NCBI GenBank assembly: GCA_021776925.1
Contig: JAJFFB010000023.1
Coordinates: 1 to 55,671 of the forward strand
DNA length: 55,671 nt
Source: Planctomycetota bacterium
GTDB taxonomy: Bacteria; Planctomycetota; UBA1135
Direction: 5' to 3'
The position numbers were made by a program, and so were the translations under genes. The notes below the pieces were generated by a model. That model was not told the DNA's origin. It made no database searches and worked only from the letters and a program-made list of their open reading frames with translations. Positions 1-9,418 of the stretch are shown piece after piece (the first letter of the stretch is position 1; every line of letters starts with the position of its first letter).

Positions 1-678
1 GCGGCGATGAGGGAGGCACAGGCGGGTTCCCTTGAGGACGCGCCGCCCTTCCTGATCATGACGCTGGCGCTGCCCTACCTCGAGGGCAACAAGTTCCTGA
101 CGCGCAAGAACGACGTGCTGCAGGCGTCGATGGCGGTACCCGCCGATGCTGATCTGCGCCAGGCATTTGCTGCGCCGCCGACCTCGAGCGAGCAGGTACT
201 GCATTTCGAGAAGTATTGGGACAAGAAGAAACTTGACCAACCCACCCCGATCGAACTGCCCGACCTGTCCGCCATCGCCGGCGAGGGCTGGAAGATCGAG
301 GACAGCAACGTGCTCGGCGAATTGGGCGCCTTCGTCGTGACCGCCAAACACCTTCCCGATCTCGCCAGCGCCACCGACCAGCTGACCGCGAAATGGACCA
401 ACGACGCCGCCAGCGGTTGGGACGGTGACCGTTACCAGTCCTACGCCGGCCCCGATGGACAGCGCGTGATGCACTGGGTGAGCCTGTGGGACAGCGATGA
501 CGAGGCAACCGAGTTCATGGCCAGCGTGATCATGACCCGTGGCAAAAGCCAGTTCTTTCATAGTGCCGTCACCCAGGGTCCCTGGGTATTGGTGCGCTAT
601 CAGACTCCCGGCTCCGAAGACGCCCTGAATCGCATGCTGGACGCCTTCGATTTCCCGCAGACGGAGCGGGTGAAGTGA
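1..678 (+). CDS. C-terminal part of a conserved hypothetical protein (5' end outside the window)
   Basis: The reading frame is open to the left edge, so only about 225 residues of the C-terminal part are visible; the ATG at 7 is probably internal. The segment is soluble-looking, with no membrane segment. It carries a motif PPTSSEQVLHFEKYWD (about residues 58-73), followed by PIELPDLS and a stretch VLGELGAFVVT. I associate this pattern with C-terminal parts of uncharacterised bacterial proteins, from memory only. The tail has paired aromatic and aspartate residues (MHWVSLWDSDDEA). The stop overlaps the GTG of the next gene by four bases (GTGA), so the two are probably co-translated. No function can be given. 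Confidence 0.75.
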   Translation, partial: AAMREAQAGSLEDAPPFLIMTLALPYLEGNKFLTRKNDVLQASMAVPADADLRQAFAAPPTSSEQVLHFEKYWDKKKLDQPTPIELPDLSAIAGEGWKIEDSNVLGELGAFVVTAKHLPDLASATDQLTAKWTNDAASGWDGDRYQSYAGPDGQRVMHWVSLWDSDDEATEFMASVIMTRGKSQFFHSAVTQGPWVLVRYQTPGSEDALNRMLDAFDFPQTERVK

Positions 679-2414
679 AGCAGCGGATGCTTCTCGCCGC
701 GGCGGCGGTCCTGTGGCTGCCGCTGGCGGCTTGCATGCAACCGCACAGCGGTGCGGTCACCGGATCGGTGCAGCCGATCGCCGACGGCAGCGCCACCGGC
801 ATCGGCGGCGCGGTGGCGAGTTCCGAAGCCAACGCCACCGTCGCCGGCAGTGGCATTCTGGAGCGCGGCGGCAACGCGGTCGACGCCGCGGTTGCGGTGG
901 GCTTTGCCCTGGCGGTGACCTATCCGGCGGCGGGCAATCTCGGCGGTGGCGGCTTCATGCTCTATCGCACGCCGAGTGGCATTTCCTTCTTCCTGGATTT
1001 CCGCGAGATCGCGCCGACCGCCGCGCGCGCCGACATGTACCTCGACGCCAATGGCATACCTGATGCCGCTGCGAGCACACGTGGCTGGCGCGCCGCAGGG
1101 GTGCCCGGCAGCGTCATCGGCCTGTATCAGGCGCACCAGAAGTGGGGCCGTCTGCCCTGGACCGATCTGCTCAAGCCGGCGATCCACCTTGCCGAACAGG
1201 GCTTTCACATCACCGCGCGCCAGGCCGACAGCCTGAACCGCCAGCACCTCGCCTTCAGCCAGGACCCGATGGCGGCGCGGGTGATGATCCCGAGCGACCA
1301 ACGTTCGTGGAGCGAAGGCGACCGCCTGGTTCAGGTGGAACTCGGCGCCACCCTGCGCGCCATCGCCGAATCCGGAGAAGACGCCATGCGCAAGGGGCCG
1401 ATCGTCGAGCGCACCGTCGCCGCCAGCATCGCTGGGGGGGGGGTGCTCAGTGCCGCCGATTTCGCCAACTACGAACCGGTGGTGCGGCCGGTGCACCGCA
1501 TCGAGTGGAATGGGTTGGCACTGCTGACCGCCACTCCGCCATCGAGCGGTGCGGTCTTCCTGCACCAGGTGCTGTCGACCTTGGAAGGGCAGCCCTTGGC
1601 CGAATGGGGCTTCCGCGACGCGCGCACCATCCAGCTCATCGGCGAGGCCACCGCCGCCGCCTTCCGCGATCGCAACCGCTACCTCGGCGACCCCGCCGGA
1701 TTCGATTTCCAGTGGGAACTGCTGCTCGATCCCGCCTATCTGGCCGAACGCCGCCGCAGCCTGCGCCCCGAGCACTACACGCCGCCAGCTGCCGATCTTC
1801 CTGCGCCGCCGATCGAGAGCACCGAGACCACGCATTTCTCGGTGGTCGACGCCAACGGCGGTGCGGTGGCGGTGACCACCACTTTGAACGGGTCCTACGG
1901 CGCCAAGGTTATGGCACCCGACGGCTTCTTCCTCAACAACGAGATGGACGACTTCGCCGCGCAACCCGGCGTCGCCAACCAGTTCGGTCTGGTGCAGGGG
2001 CGTTACAACGCCATCGCCGCGGGCCGCCGGCCGCTGTCGTCGATGAGTCCGGTACTGGTGCTGCGCGACGGCGCGGTCGACGCGGTGTTTGGTTCACCCG
2101 GCGGCCCGACGATCCTGACCACGGTGTTGCAGGTCCTATTGAACCGCTACGTTTTTGGCTTGGATCCGCAAGCCGCGGTGCGCGCGCCGCGTTTTCACCG
2201 CCAGGATCTGCCGCCGGTGCTGCGTTTTGAAGCCGGACGTCTCGATCGCCACGCCAACCAGGCATTGGATGAATGGGGCCAACCGCTTTCGCGAACTCCT
2301 TCGATTGGCGATGTCAACGCCATATTCCGCGATCTTGAAGCAGGAGAGTGGCGCGCTGTAGCCGACCCGCGCCGGAGTGGGCTCGGCCTCGTTCTTCCAT
2401 TGCGCAAGAACTGA
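675..2414 (+). CDS. ggt: Gamma-glutamyltransferase, lipoprotein-anchored
   Basis: This Ntn-hydrolase cleaves the gamma-glutamyl bond of glutathione and related peptides in the periplasm or outside the cell. The 579-residue length fits the family. The N-terminus is a lipoprotein signal peptide with lipobox LAAC, so the enzyme should be membrane-anchored rather than freely periplasmic. The autoprocessing site is TTHFSVVD: the first Thr of the pair, about residue 385, is the expected nucleophile and new N-terminus of the small subunit. LNNEMDDF and PLSSMSP, the gamma-glutamyl binding loop, follow in order. The GTG start at 675 is chosen because it overlaps the upstream stop as GTGA and leads directly into the signal peptide. 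A run of ten G (1434-1443) lies in the large-subunit part, coding three Gly. Confidence 0.93.
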   Translation: MKQRMLLAAAAVLWLPLAACMQPHSGAVTGSVQPIADGSATGIGGAVASSEANATVAGSGILERGGNAVDAAVAVGFALAVTYPAAGNLGGGGFMLYRTPSGISFFLDFREIAPTAARADMYLDANGIPDAAASTRGWRAAGVPGSVIGLYQAHQKWGRLPWTDLLKPAIHLAEQGFHITARQADSLNRQHLAFSQDPMAARVMIPSDQRSWSEGDRLVQVELGATLRAIAESGEDAMRKGPIVERTVAASIAGGGVLSAADFANYEPVVRPVHRIEWNGLALLTATPPSSGAVFLHQVLSTLEGQPLAEWGFRDARTIQLIGEATAAAFRDRNRYLGDPAGFDFQWELLLDPAYLAERRRSLRPEHYTPPAADLPAPPIESTETTHFSVVDANGGAVAVTTTLNGSYGAKVMAPDGFFLNNEMDDFAAQPGVANQFGLVQGRYNAIAAGRRPLSSMSPVLVLRDGAVDAVFGSPGGPTILTTVLQVLLNRYVFGLDPQAAVRAPRFHRQDLPPVLRFEAGRLDRHANQALDEWGQPLSRTPSIGDVNAIFRDLEAGEWRAVADPRRSGLGLVLPLRKN

Positions 2415-2533
2415 ATCCGGCGTCGGCAAGGCACCCTGATTGGGCTGCTATAGTGCAGTTCCACTGCTTCCTTGGCCAGAATCTGGCGATTGAATCAGCC
2501 CCCTGCTCCCTAATAGTCCCACAACCAGAAACA

Positions 2534-4885
2534 ATGGCCTTTTCACCCCCTCGTGGGCGCCGCCGTGGTTCGCCAAAGGCAACCGGACGTGCCCTTCCTT
2601 TCCTGGCCTCGCTCCTCCTGCTCGTGGCGGCGACCCTGGCACCGGGTTGCCACGGTGGTCCCGACCGCAGCAAGAAAGGAAGTGGTGCCTTGTCCTTTAG
2701 TCTGCAGCCCTTTGTGGTTGCTATCGCCGCAGACCTTTCCGCTGCAGCCGCCGGTGCTACCCACAATCTGACCGCTTCGGTGGTGGCTTCGACCAACGCC
2801 GTCAACCAGTGGGACTGGGACTTCGGCGGTGGGCTGACCGCCACCGGCGCCAACGCTTCGATCTCCTTTGCCACTCCCGGCGCCTACCCGATTACCCTGA
2901 CGGCGACCGACAGCGAAGGGCGTACCTCGAGCACCGGCATGGTCCTGATCGCGCTCGGTGCGGTGGCGACCACCCCGGGTGGTGCCCCACTGCCGGCGCT
3001 GATCGGCGACGTCGACGGCGACAGCTTCATCACGCTGGCCGACGCGCACCGCATCGCCAAGCACGCCAGCGGGGTTGAATTCCTCGCCGCCGGCGCGCTC
3101 CCGGCCGCCGATTTCGATCTCGACGGCGACGTCGACGAGGGCGACTCCTTGCTGCTGGCCCAAGCGGTCATGGACGGCAACACGCTGCCTTCGGCGCTTT
3201 CGGTCACCGGCGGCACTCCCGGCACCTTCGTCAACATGTTGTCGACCGCGCTGCTGGATCCGGCGGTCAAGGCCACCGTCAAGATCGGCAGCTTCGGCAC
3301 CTTCGACGTTTTCCGTCCGCTGATCGGCTACGCCACCTTCGCCATCCCGCTCGATCTGGGCGGCGGCATCGGCGCCGCCTTCACCCCGGGTCCGATCACC
3401 ATCGACCTGCTGATCGACGACGTCGTCACCGAGTCCTTCGCTTTCGAACTGGCCGCGGTCACCGCCGGCAGCGAGCCCGGTTCGCGCATCCGCTACATGC
3501 TTGATCTGCTCGGCCAGGCGCGCGGCCCGTTGCGCAACGCGGTCGACCAGCAACTGACCCTGTTCACCGTCGGCGGCGATTCCAAGAACACCATGCTCGG
3601 TCTGGTGCAGTACAGCAATACCGGCCTGAGCACCTTCGAGAACGACGTCAAAGCCCTGCTTGACCGCATGGACGCCAACGTGCTGCAGGCCTTCGACCTC
3701 GCCGCCAAGGCCAATGGGCTCGAGGACACCATCGCCGACCTCGAAGACCTGGTCGGCAACACCAGTGGCATGATCGCCAACCTGCCCGGCGACGATGCGA
3801 TCCCGCTGCTGTGCGAGATTCGTGACGTGGCCAAGGGCGTGGAAAAGGTCGACCGAGTGATCCGCACCAGCTGCGATCTGTTGTCCGGTGCTTCGATCCT
3901 GGCGGCGCTGTTCCCCGATCCAGGGTCCAACACCCAGGTGGCCGCCGCGCTGGCCGGTCTTTCCACCGCGTGCGCTTCGGTCACCGTGCCGGCGGCGATG
4001 ATCCAGACCATCGCCGACCTGGTCGGACGCGCCGACGGCACCGTGGAAATGGACATCAACCCGGTGGCCCCCGAAGAGAACGAGCCGGTCGAGATCAGCT
4101 TGTTCCTGCGCGTGGTCGGCCTGGATGAATTGTGCGCGCTCGGTTCCGACACCATCGTCGAGAAGATCCAGAAGAAGGTCGCCGGAATGATCGTGCGCCG
4201 CTCTCTCTCAGGGGGAGCTTTCAACGCGCTACGCGACTTCAACGGCAGCTTCTCCGCGCCCACTCTGGGGCAGATCCTGGCGGCGGTGCGTGAGGTGGTC
4301 GGTCAGGCCCTCGATCTGTCCGGAGTCGAAGCCGAGATCACCTTCCTGGTCGACACCATGTGCGCTTACCTCGACACTTTCGGCAACCGCCTGCCGATGG
4401 AAATGAACGGATCGCTGGAGGGCCCGACACCCAACGTCGGCACCCTGACCATGCCCGCGGTGGGTTCCTTCGATCCGGCGATCTACCTGTGTCCGAGCGA
4501 CCCGGGCAGCATCAGCGAGGTGTTCTTCTCTGCTACCAAGGTGGTGTGCGGCGAGGCCCAGACCGCCAACGGCCGCGTGCAGTGCGGCGGCGAAGAGGTC
4601 ACCATCACCATGGGTGACAACGGAAGTCTCAATGACGACATCTTCGAGGTGCTCGTCGACGGAGTTTCGGTGCTGACCAGTTCGGTACCGGTGCGTAGCA
4701 TTTCCGTCACTCTCAACCTGACGCGAGAGAACCACATCGTCGACATGATCGGCCGTGCTGCCCCCGACGGGGTCGGCACCTACTTCATCAGATTTGACGG
4801 CGCCACGGTGCTCAACGGTCCGCCTCAATCCGGATCCAACCTGAACGCCGGGGTGACCTTCACCTGGACGGTTTCGGTTCCCTGA
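2534..4885 (+). CDS. PKD- and dockerin-like domain lipoprotein, function unknown
   Basis: A 783-residue secreted protein. The ATG at 2534 gives an Arg-rich n-region, a Leu/Ala core (FLASLLLLVAATLA) and a lipobox ending in APGC; an upstream extension in frame has no signal peptide and is rejected. After a short linker, a PKD-like beta-sandwich runs from about residue 60 to 140 (WDWDFGG, GAYPITLTATDSEG). It is followed by two EF-hand-type loops, DVDGDSFITLAD from about residue 159 and DLDGDVDEGDSL from about 195, arranged as in type I dockerins. The remaining 550 residues match nothing I recognise; they contain several Cys and helical stretches in the middle and a beta-rich C-terminus. The next gene encodes a cohesin-like domain, so the dockerin-like part may have a partner next door. 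A possible -10 (TATAGT, 2449-2454) lies upstream. Confidence 0.8.
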   Translation: MAFSPPRGRRRGSPKATGRALPFLASLLLLVAATLAPGCHGGPDRSKKGSGALSFSLQPFVVAIAADLSAAAAGATHNLTASVVASTNAVNQWDWDFGGGLTATGANASISFATPGAYPITLTATDSEGRTSSTGMVLIALGAVATTPGGAPLPALIGDVDGDSFITLADAHRIAKHASGVEFLAAGALPAADFDLDGDVDEGDSLLLAQAVMDGNTLPSALSVTGGTPGTFVNMLSTALLDPAVKATVKIGSFGTFDVFRPLIGYATFAIPLDLGGGIGAAFTPGPITIDLLIDDVVTESFAFELAAVTAGSEPGSRIRYMLDLLGQARGPLRNAVDQQLTLFTVGGDSKNTMLGLVQYSNTGLSTFENDVKALLDRMDANVLQAFDLAAKANGLEDTIADLEDLVGNTSGMIANLPGDDAIPLLCEIRDVAKGVEKVDRVIRTSCDLLSGASILAALFPDPGSNTQVAAALAGLSTACASVTVPAAMIQTIADLVGRADGTVEMDINPVAPEENEPVEISLFLRVVGLDELCALGSDTIVEKIQKKVAGMIVRRSLSGGAFNALRDFNGSFSAPTLGQILAAVREVVGQALDLSGVEAEITFLVDTMCAYLDTFGNRLPMEMNGSLEGPTPNVGTLTMPAVGSFDPAIYLCPSDPGSISEVFFSATKVVCGEAQTANGRVQCGGEEVTITMGDNGSLNDDIFEVLVDGVSVLTSSVPVRSISVTLNLTRENHIVDMIGRAAPDGVGTYFIRFDGATVLNGPPQSGSNLNAGVTFTWTVSVP

Positions 4886-4920
4886 TCCTTGCCTTACCCA
4901 AGAAAACAACAATTGAATCC

Positions 4921-5604
4921 ATGAAATCGTTCCTCATTCGAACTCTGTTCGTCACCAGCTTCCTCGCCCTGTCGGCACCCGCCGTCCGCGCGCAGTTCCC
5001 CGGTGACATGTTCTTCTCCGACCCCTCGGTCACCATCGTGGCCGGAGAGACCGGCGACCTCGAAGTCGTCGCCTTCAGTGGTTCCGACGCCTTTGGTGCC
5101 GCCCACTTCGACCTGGTCTACGACCCCGCCGAACTTGAGATCGTAACCAGTGCTGCTGGCGATTCCGGTGAGCTGGGGGCCGTGGCCACCCGCGACAGCG
5201 CTGGCATGATCAGCGTCGTGGCGATGAACAACGGCAGTGCCACCCAGCCGATCGGCACCGTCAGTCTGCGCAACCTCACCGTGCGCCCGTTGTTGCCAGC
5301 GGGTTCCAACATCACCGTCCAGATTGTCGCCCACAGCGCCTTGAAGCAGAACAATGGTTCCTTCGGCAGCGTGCAGGGCTTCAGCGCCACGATCACCGTG
5401 GTCAACCCGCCGACCGCGGGTCCGGGCGACTCGGCTGACCTGCCGCCGCTGCTTGCCGCCGGCGACTGGGAGCAGCAGCAGGCGCTGTCGATGCGTCGTC
5501 CCGGCCACCGCGTTCTGCTTTACCGCAGCTACTGGGCAGGCCGTGTGCTGCGGGTGATGAAGTACTTCGTCCAGACCTACGATCCCAACGCGCCTTCCGA
5601 CTGA
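4921..5604 (+). CDS. Secreted cohesin-like domain protein
   Basis: A 227-residue protein with a classical signal peptide (about residues 1-24, ending AVRAQ). Residues about 30-160 have the layout of a cohesin-type jelly roll: an initial strand VTIVAGETGDLEVV, the signature AAHFDLVYDPAELEIV, then ISVVAMNNGSATQPIGTV and a closing ATITVVN strand. Type I cohesins bind dockerins. The preceding gene has dockerin-like calcium loops, so the two products may assemble on the surface; the pairing is inferred from adjacency. The C-terminal 60 residues are Arg/Tyr-rich (RSYWAGRVLRVMKYFVQTY) and unassigned. No enzymatic domain is present, so a cellulosome is not implied. The gene ends just before a strong rho-independent terminator. 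Confidence 0.7.
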   Translation: MKSFLIRTLFVTSFLALSAPAVRAQFPGDMFFSDPSVTIVAGETGDLEVVAFSGSDAFGAAHFDLVYDPAELEIVTSAAGDSGELGAVATRDSAGMISVVAMNNGSATQPIGTVSLRNLTVRPLLPAGSNITVQIVAHSALKQNNGSFGSVQGFSATITVVNPPTAGPGDSADLPPLLAAGDWEQQQALSMRRPGHRVLLYRSYWAGRVLRVMKYFVQTYDPNAPSD

Positions 5605-5621
5605 TTGCGGCGCAAGCGCAA

Positions 5622-5660
5622 GCGGGCTGCCCGGGGTAAGGCCGGGCAGCCCGCTTCTTT
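5622..5660. terminator. Rho-independent terminator, probably bidirectional
   Basis: A perfect 13-bp GC-rich stem (5622-5634 pairs with 5642-5654) closes a 7-nt loop and is followed by TTCTTT. It sits between the 3' ends of two convergent genes, so it can serve the plus-strand cohesin-like gene and probably blocks read-through from the minus strand too. Confidence 0.85.
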
Positions 5661-5680
5661 GTTCAGCTGCAATGGACCGA

Positions 5681-8600
5681 CTACAGGCGCAACTCGACGA
5701 TCGAGCCCTGGCCGGCTTGCAGGGTGGTGGTGGTCTCGGAGTCGCGGGAACCGGAAGTCGCCACCACCCGGTAGCGCCCCGGAGCAAAGCTGCCGAGCTG
5801 GCGCTCGCCACCGCCGCCGTTGCCGAAGAAGCGTTGCAGCATGGCGCGATCGCCGCCGTCCTGTTTCAGCAGCGCGCCTTCCATGTTGTAGACACTGACC
5901 ACCGCGTCGTTGTCGGCCTGGCCGTTGCTGCCGAGCACGCGCACGCGCAGGTCCACGCCGGCGAGCAGTTGCATCGATGCCTTGGCGGTCTGGCCGGAGC
6001 GGATCATCACGCGCTCTTCGCTCGGCGCGTAGCCGCGCGCCTCGACGCGGATGCGCCAGCTGCCCTCGGGCAGGCCGCTGAGGGTGCCTTCGCCGTTCCG
6101 GCCCCAGCTGCGATTGCCCGACTCAAAGTCCATTTCTGAAGGCGGAGCCTCGGCATCGGCGAGAGCCATGATCGAGAAGCCCTCCGGGAAGGGCTTGCCG
6201 TCGGCGCCGCTGACCGCAACCTTCACGCTGCCGGCCGCCTCGAGCTTGAGGCTGCCGATGTCGTGGCGTTCATCCTCGTCGAGGAAGAAACCCGGGGTTT
6301 CGGTCTTGCGGTAATTGGCGGTGGTTTCGTCAGGGTCGTTGCCACGCAAACCGCCGAACTGATCGGCCTCGACCACCAGGTGGTAGTCGCCGGCCACCGC
6401 CCCCTCGATGGCGAAGCGTCCGTCGCCGTCGCTAACCGCACTGCGCCGCCAGCCGCCGCCCCCGAACATCGCCGCCATGCCGCCCGGACCGTCTTCGCGC
6501 ACCATGCGGATGCGCACACCTTCAAGCGGCATGTTGGTGTTGGCGGCCAGGATTTGGCCGCTGACCACCGATTCCGGCACGCGCAGTTCGACCCAGTCCT
6601 CGGCGATGTCGTCGACAAAGAGGTCGAGCGAGCCATCCCAATCATTGGAATCGACGTTGAGGCTGTACTCGCCCGGAGCAATGCTTTTGAAGTCGTAGTT
6701 GCCGTTCTCGTCGGTACGCGAGGTGGCCATGCGGAAATCGAGCATGCCGCTGCCACCGGTGGAAACCGCGTTGAGCATGGCGCTGGGCACCGGCACGCCG
6801 TTCTTGGTCAGGCGGCCCTGCAGGTGACAGCCGCCCGCCGCGCTGTCGACGATGTCGACGGTGACGGTCTGACTCTCGACGATGGTGGCCGGCACCAACC
6901 TGCCGCCGGTCAGGATCGACATGAAGTCGCCGGTGAACAGTGACTCATCGTCGAGCGAGGCGCTGATCAACATGTAGTTGCCGGGGCGCAGATTCTCGAT
7001 CAGATATATCCCGGACTCGTCGGTGCCGCTCTGATGGAAATCGGTCGACCCGGGAGAGAAGGCCACCACCATGCGCTGCGCCAAGGCCACGCCGTGGCGG
7101 TCGGTGACCTTGCCGGTGACCGAACCGCCGGCGCTGATCTCGACCTCGACCCCGGCGCGCGCCTCGCCGTCTTCGACGGTCTCGATCTCGACCGAGGCCA
7201 TGGCATAGCCCTCGGCCATGACGTGCACGTATTTGCCGCCCTTTTCCAGACCCTCAAGGGTGAAGGTGCCATCGGCGCGCGTGCGCGTGACCGGAGCTCC
7301 CTCGAGGAAACCCTGCAACAGCAGGCTGAAGCCGTCTTGCTTGCCGCGGCTGACCGTGACTGCGGCCTCGCTGACCGGCGAACCATCGTCGGCCGACACG
7401 ACGATTCCGGAAACGCTGCTGCCGGCGCCGAGTTCGACCTCGATGCCCTCGGTGACCTCGCCCTCTTGGATGACGATGTTGCTCGCCCGCCCCTGCTGGT
7501 AGCCCTCGGCGCGGAAGCGCAGCTGCCAGGTTCCGGGAGCCATGCCGCTGAGGCGGAAGGTGCCGTCGGGGTTGTCGAAGAAACGCGTGCGCGCGGCTTC
7601 GGTGACGATGTTGTCGCGCGGCGCGATCACCTGTTCGTCTTCGGCCAGAACGGCTTCGACCGCGGCGAGCGGGCCCGGGGCGGCCGACGCATCACTGCCC
7701 TGCTCTTGCGCAGCGCTGGCGTCGTCGCTCTCGACCGCCTCGAGAGTCATGACGCCGCTGCTGGCGCTGCCGCTTTCGACCATGACTTCGTCGGAAAACT
7801 GAGAGAAGGTCTGCTGGCCAAAAGCAGAACGGCGCAGATCACTCTGCACGATGTAGAAGGGCACCGGCTTCTCCTCACCGACGCTGATGACCACGCCCGC
7901 AGCACCGCCGGGGCGTTGCGCCACCAGCACCGGGTTCTTCTCATCCTTGAGGCCACCCAAGCGATAGTCCGCGGTCAGAAAACCGCGCGCCTCGAGGCGC
8001 AGGCGCGCCTGACGCCACGCGGCGATGCGGAAGCGCCCTTCGCGATCGGTGACCGCTTCGGTTTCGGCGGGCAAGAGCTCCGGCAGCACTTCCTTGGCCA
8101 TTTCAAGCAGGAAGTTCATGTTTGCCATGCTGCGCCGCTCGCCGGAATCGGCTCCGTCGGGAATGCTCATCAGACGGATGCGCGCGCCGGCCACCGGCTC
8201 GCCGGCCGAGTCGAGCACCCGGCCGCTGATCTCGTTGCGGGTGTCCAGGACCAGATCCTGCACGTTGCCGGAGGCGCCGACGATGCGGCCGGTGTGTGGC
8301 GCCGAGCGCCCGTAGTCGGACTGCGCCACCAGCAGGTACTGCCCGTGCGGCAGACCCGGAAAGCTGTACTGGCCAGCGCCGTCGGCGGTCGCGGTCCACG
8401 CCGGAATGTCGCGCACCACCGGAATCACCAGGCGCAGGTCGAGCGGGATCGCCGCCACCCGCGCGCCGCCGATCGGCTGTTCGTCGGTGTCGAGCACGCG
8501 CCCGCCGAGGTCGCCGAGTTCGCGCAGGCTGACGTTGACCTTGACCGCCGAACTGCCGGCCAGTGGACCGAAGTCCTTTTGCCCGGGATGGGTCGAGGTG

Positions 8601-9355
8601 CGGAAGGCGTGCGCGGTCAGCACCATGCCGGCGGGGACCGCCTCGATCTCGAACTGGCCGGCGGCGTCGGTGTAGATGCGTTCGATGAAGATTTCGCGGT
8701 CGCGGATCGCCGCCACCAGGTACTTCAGGCCGGGGCCGATCAGGACCTCGGCGTTGGGCACCGCCACGCCGTTGTCATCGACGACTTTGCCGCTCAGACT
8801 CGCGGCGCGATAGGTGCGCAGTTGCACGCCCTCATCGGTCAGCAGCTCTCCGGGGCTGACGCGCTGGCGACCGTTGCTCAAGCGCTGGAAGGTGCGCGCG
8901 GTCAGGTACAGCGCCCGCCCGGGAACTCCTGCGAGCTGGAACTGGCCTTGGTCGTCGGCAAAGGCCGAGGACAGCGGTTCGAGCGAAAAGGACAGCGGGT
9001 TCTCCAGAATCTCCTCGAAACTCTGCTCGAAATCCACGATCGGGAAGGGCGAGGTGTAGGCCGCGACCCAGGCACCGGGCACCGCCTTGCCGGCCTCGTC
9101 GACCACCGTGCCGTGCAGCCCGTAGCGGCCGAAACCGACCTTGACCGGCCGGTTGGTGAAGGGTTTGGCTTCAGGGGTGGCCTCGGCTGTCCGCCCTCCA
9201 GAACCGGAATCCGCAGAGGCGACCTCGCCGTTGCCGGCGGAGACGGGCACACCGGAGGGGTCGTTGTCGAGGACTTGCTTGTCTCCTGGACCGAAGATCA
9301 GAAAGCCCACCAGGGCGAGAAGAGCGACCAGGAGGAGAGGGAGAGCGCGGCGCAT
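5681..9355 (-). CDS. Large secreted protein of about ten carboxypeptidase-regulatory-like beta-sandwich repeats
   Basis: A 1224-residue protein beginning MRRALPLLLVALLALVGFLI, which is a signal anchor or signal peptide without an obvious cleavage site. The body repeats a transthyretin-like fold: each unit opens with a strand such as LHGTVVDEAGKAVPGA, LSGKVVDDNGVAVPNA, LGGRVLDTDEQPIGGA or ISGRVLDSAGEPVAGA, and contains a GxFxLxGxxPGxYxL pattern in mid-unit. I count about ten units across the whole length. A middle region (about residues 470-590) is less regular and Ala/Asp-rich. No catalytic domain is visible, so a cell-surface or periplasmic scaffold or adhesive role is likely but unproven. 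The start at 9355 is supported by an AGGGAG Shine-Dalgarno 5-6 nt upstream. The gene faces the cohesin-like gene tail to tail. Confidence 0.82.
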   Translation of the reverse strand: MRRALPLLLVALLALVGFLIFGPGDKQVLDNDPSGVPVSAGNGEVASADSGSGGRTAEATPEAKPFTNRPVKVGFGRYGLHGTVVDEAGKAVPGAWVAAYTSPFPIVDFEQSFEEILENPLSFSLEPLSSAFADDQGQFQLAGVPGRALYLTARTFQRLSNGRQRVSPGELLTDEGVQLRTYRAASLSGKVVDDNGVAVPNAEVLIGPGLKYLVAAIRDREIFIERIYTDAAGQFEIEAVPAGMVLTAHAFRTSTHPGQKDFGPLAGSSAVKVNVSLRELGDLGGRVLDTDEQPIGGARVAAIPLDLRLVIPVVRDIPAWTATADGAGQYSFPGLPHGQYLLVAQSDYGRSAPHTGRIVGASGNVQDLVLDTRNEISGRVLDSAGEPVAGARIRLMSIPDGADSGERRSMANMNFLLEMAKEVLPELLPAETEAVTDREGRFRIAAWRQARLRLEARGFLTADYRLGGLKDEKNPVLVAQRPGGAAGVVISVGEEKPVPFYIVQSDLRRSAFGQQTFSQFSDEVMVESGSASSGVMTLEAVESDDASAAQEQGSDASAAPGPLAAVEAVLAEDEQVIAPRDNIVTEAARTRFFDNPDGTFRLSGMAPGTWQLRFRAEGYQQGRASNIVIQEGEVTEGIEVELGAGSSVSGIVVSADDGSPVSEAAVTVSRGKQDGFSLLLQGFLEGAPVTRTRADGTFTLEGLEKGGKYVHVMAEGYAMASVEIETVEDGEARAGVEVEISAGGSVTGKVTDRHGVALAQRMVVAFSPGSTDFHQSGTDESGIYLIENLRPGNYMLISASLDDESLFTGDFMSILTGGRLVPATIVESQTVTVDIVDSAAGGCHLQGRLTKNGVPVPSAMLNAVSTGGSGMLDFRMATSRTDENGNYDFKSIAPGEYSLNVDSNDWDGSLDLFVDDIAEDWVELRVPESVVSGQILAANTNMPLEGVRIRMVREDGPGGMAAMFGGGGWRRSAVSDGDGRFAIEGAVAGDYHLVVEADQFGGLRGNDPDETTANYRKTETPGFFLDEDERHDIGSLKLEAAGSVKVAVSGADGKPFPEGFSIMALADAEAPPSEMDFESGNRSWGRNGEGTLSGLPEGSWRIRVEARGYAPSEERVMIRSGQTAKASMQLLAGVDLRVRVLGSNGQADNDAVVSVYNMEGALLKQDGGDRAMLQRFFGNGGGGERQLGSFAPGRYRVVATSGSRDSETTTTLQAGQGSIVELRL

Positions 9356-9418
9356 GGTTCTCCCTACGGAAAAGTCTGCCCTGTATTGGCACAGCTTGGG
9401 CCGCGGATACGCTTTGTA

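Noticed and set aside
600-1964. 454-codon minus-strand frame across ggt
   Set aside because: Composition typical of antisense frames; ggt has full catalytic motifs on the other strand.
2348-2533. Upstream extension of the PKD/dockerin-like lipoprotein
   Set aside because: It would bury the signal peptide 60 residues inside the protein and overlap the end of ggt.
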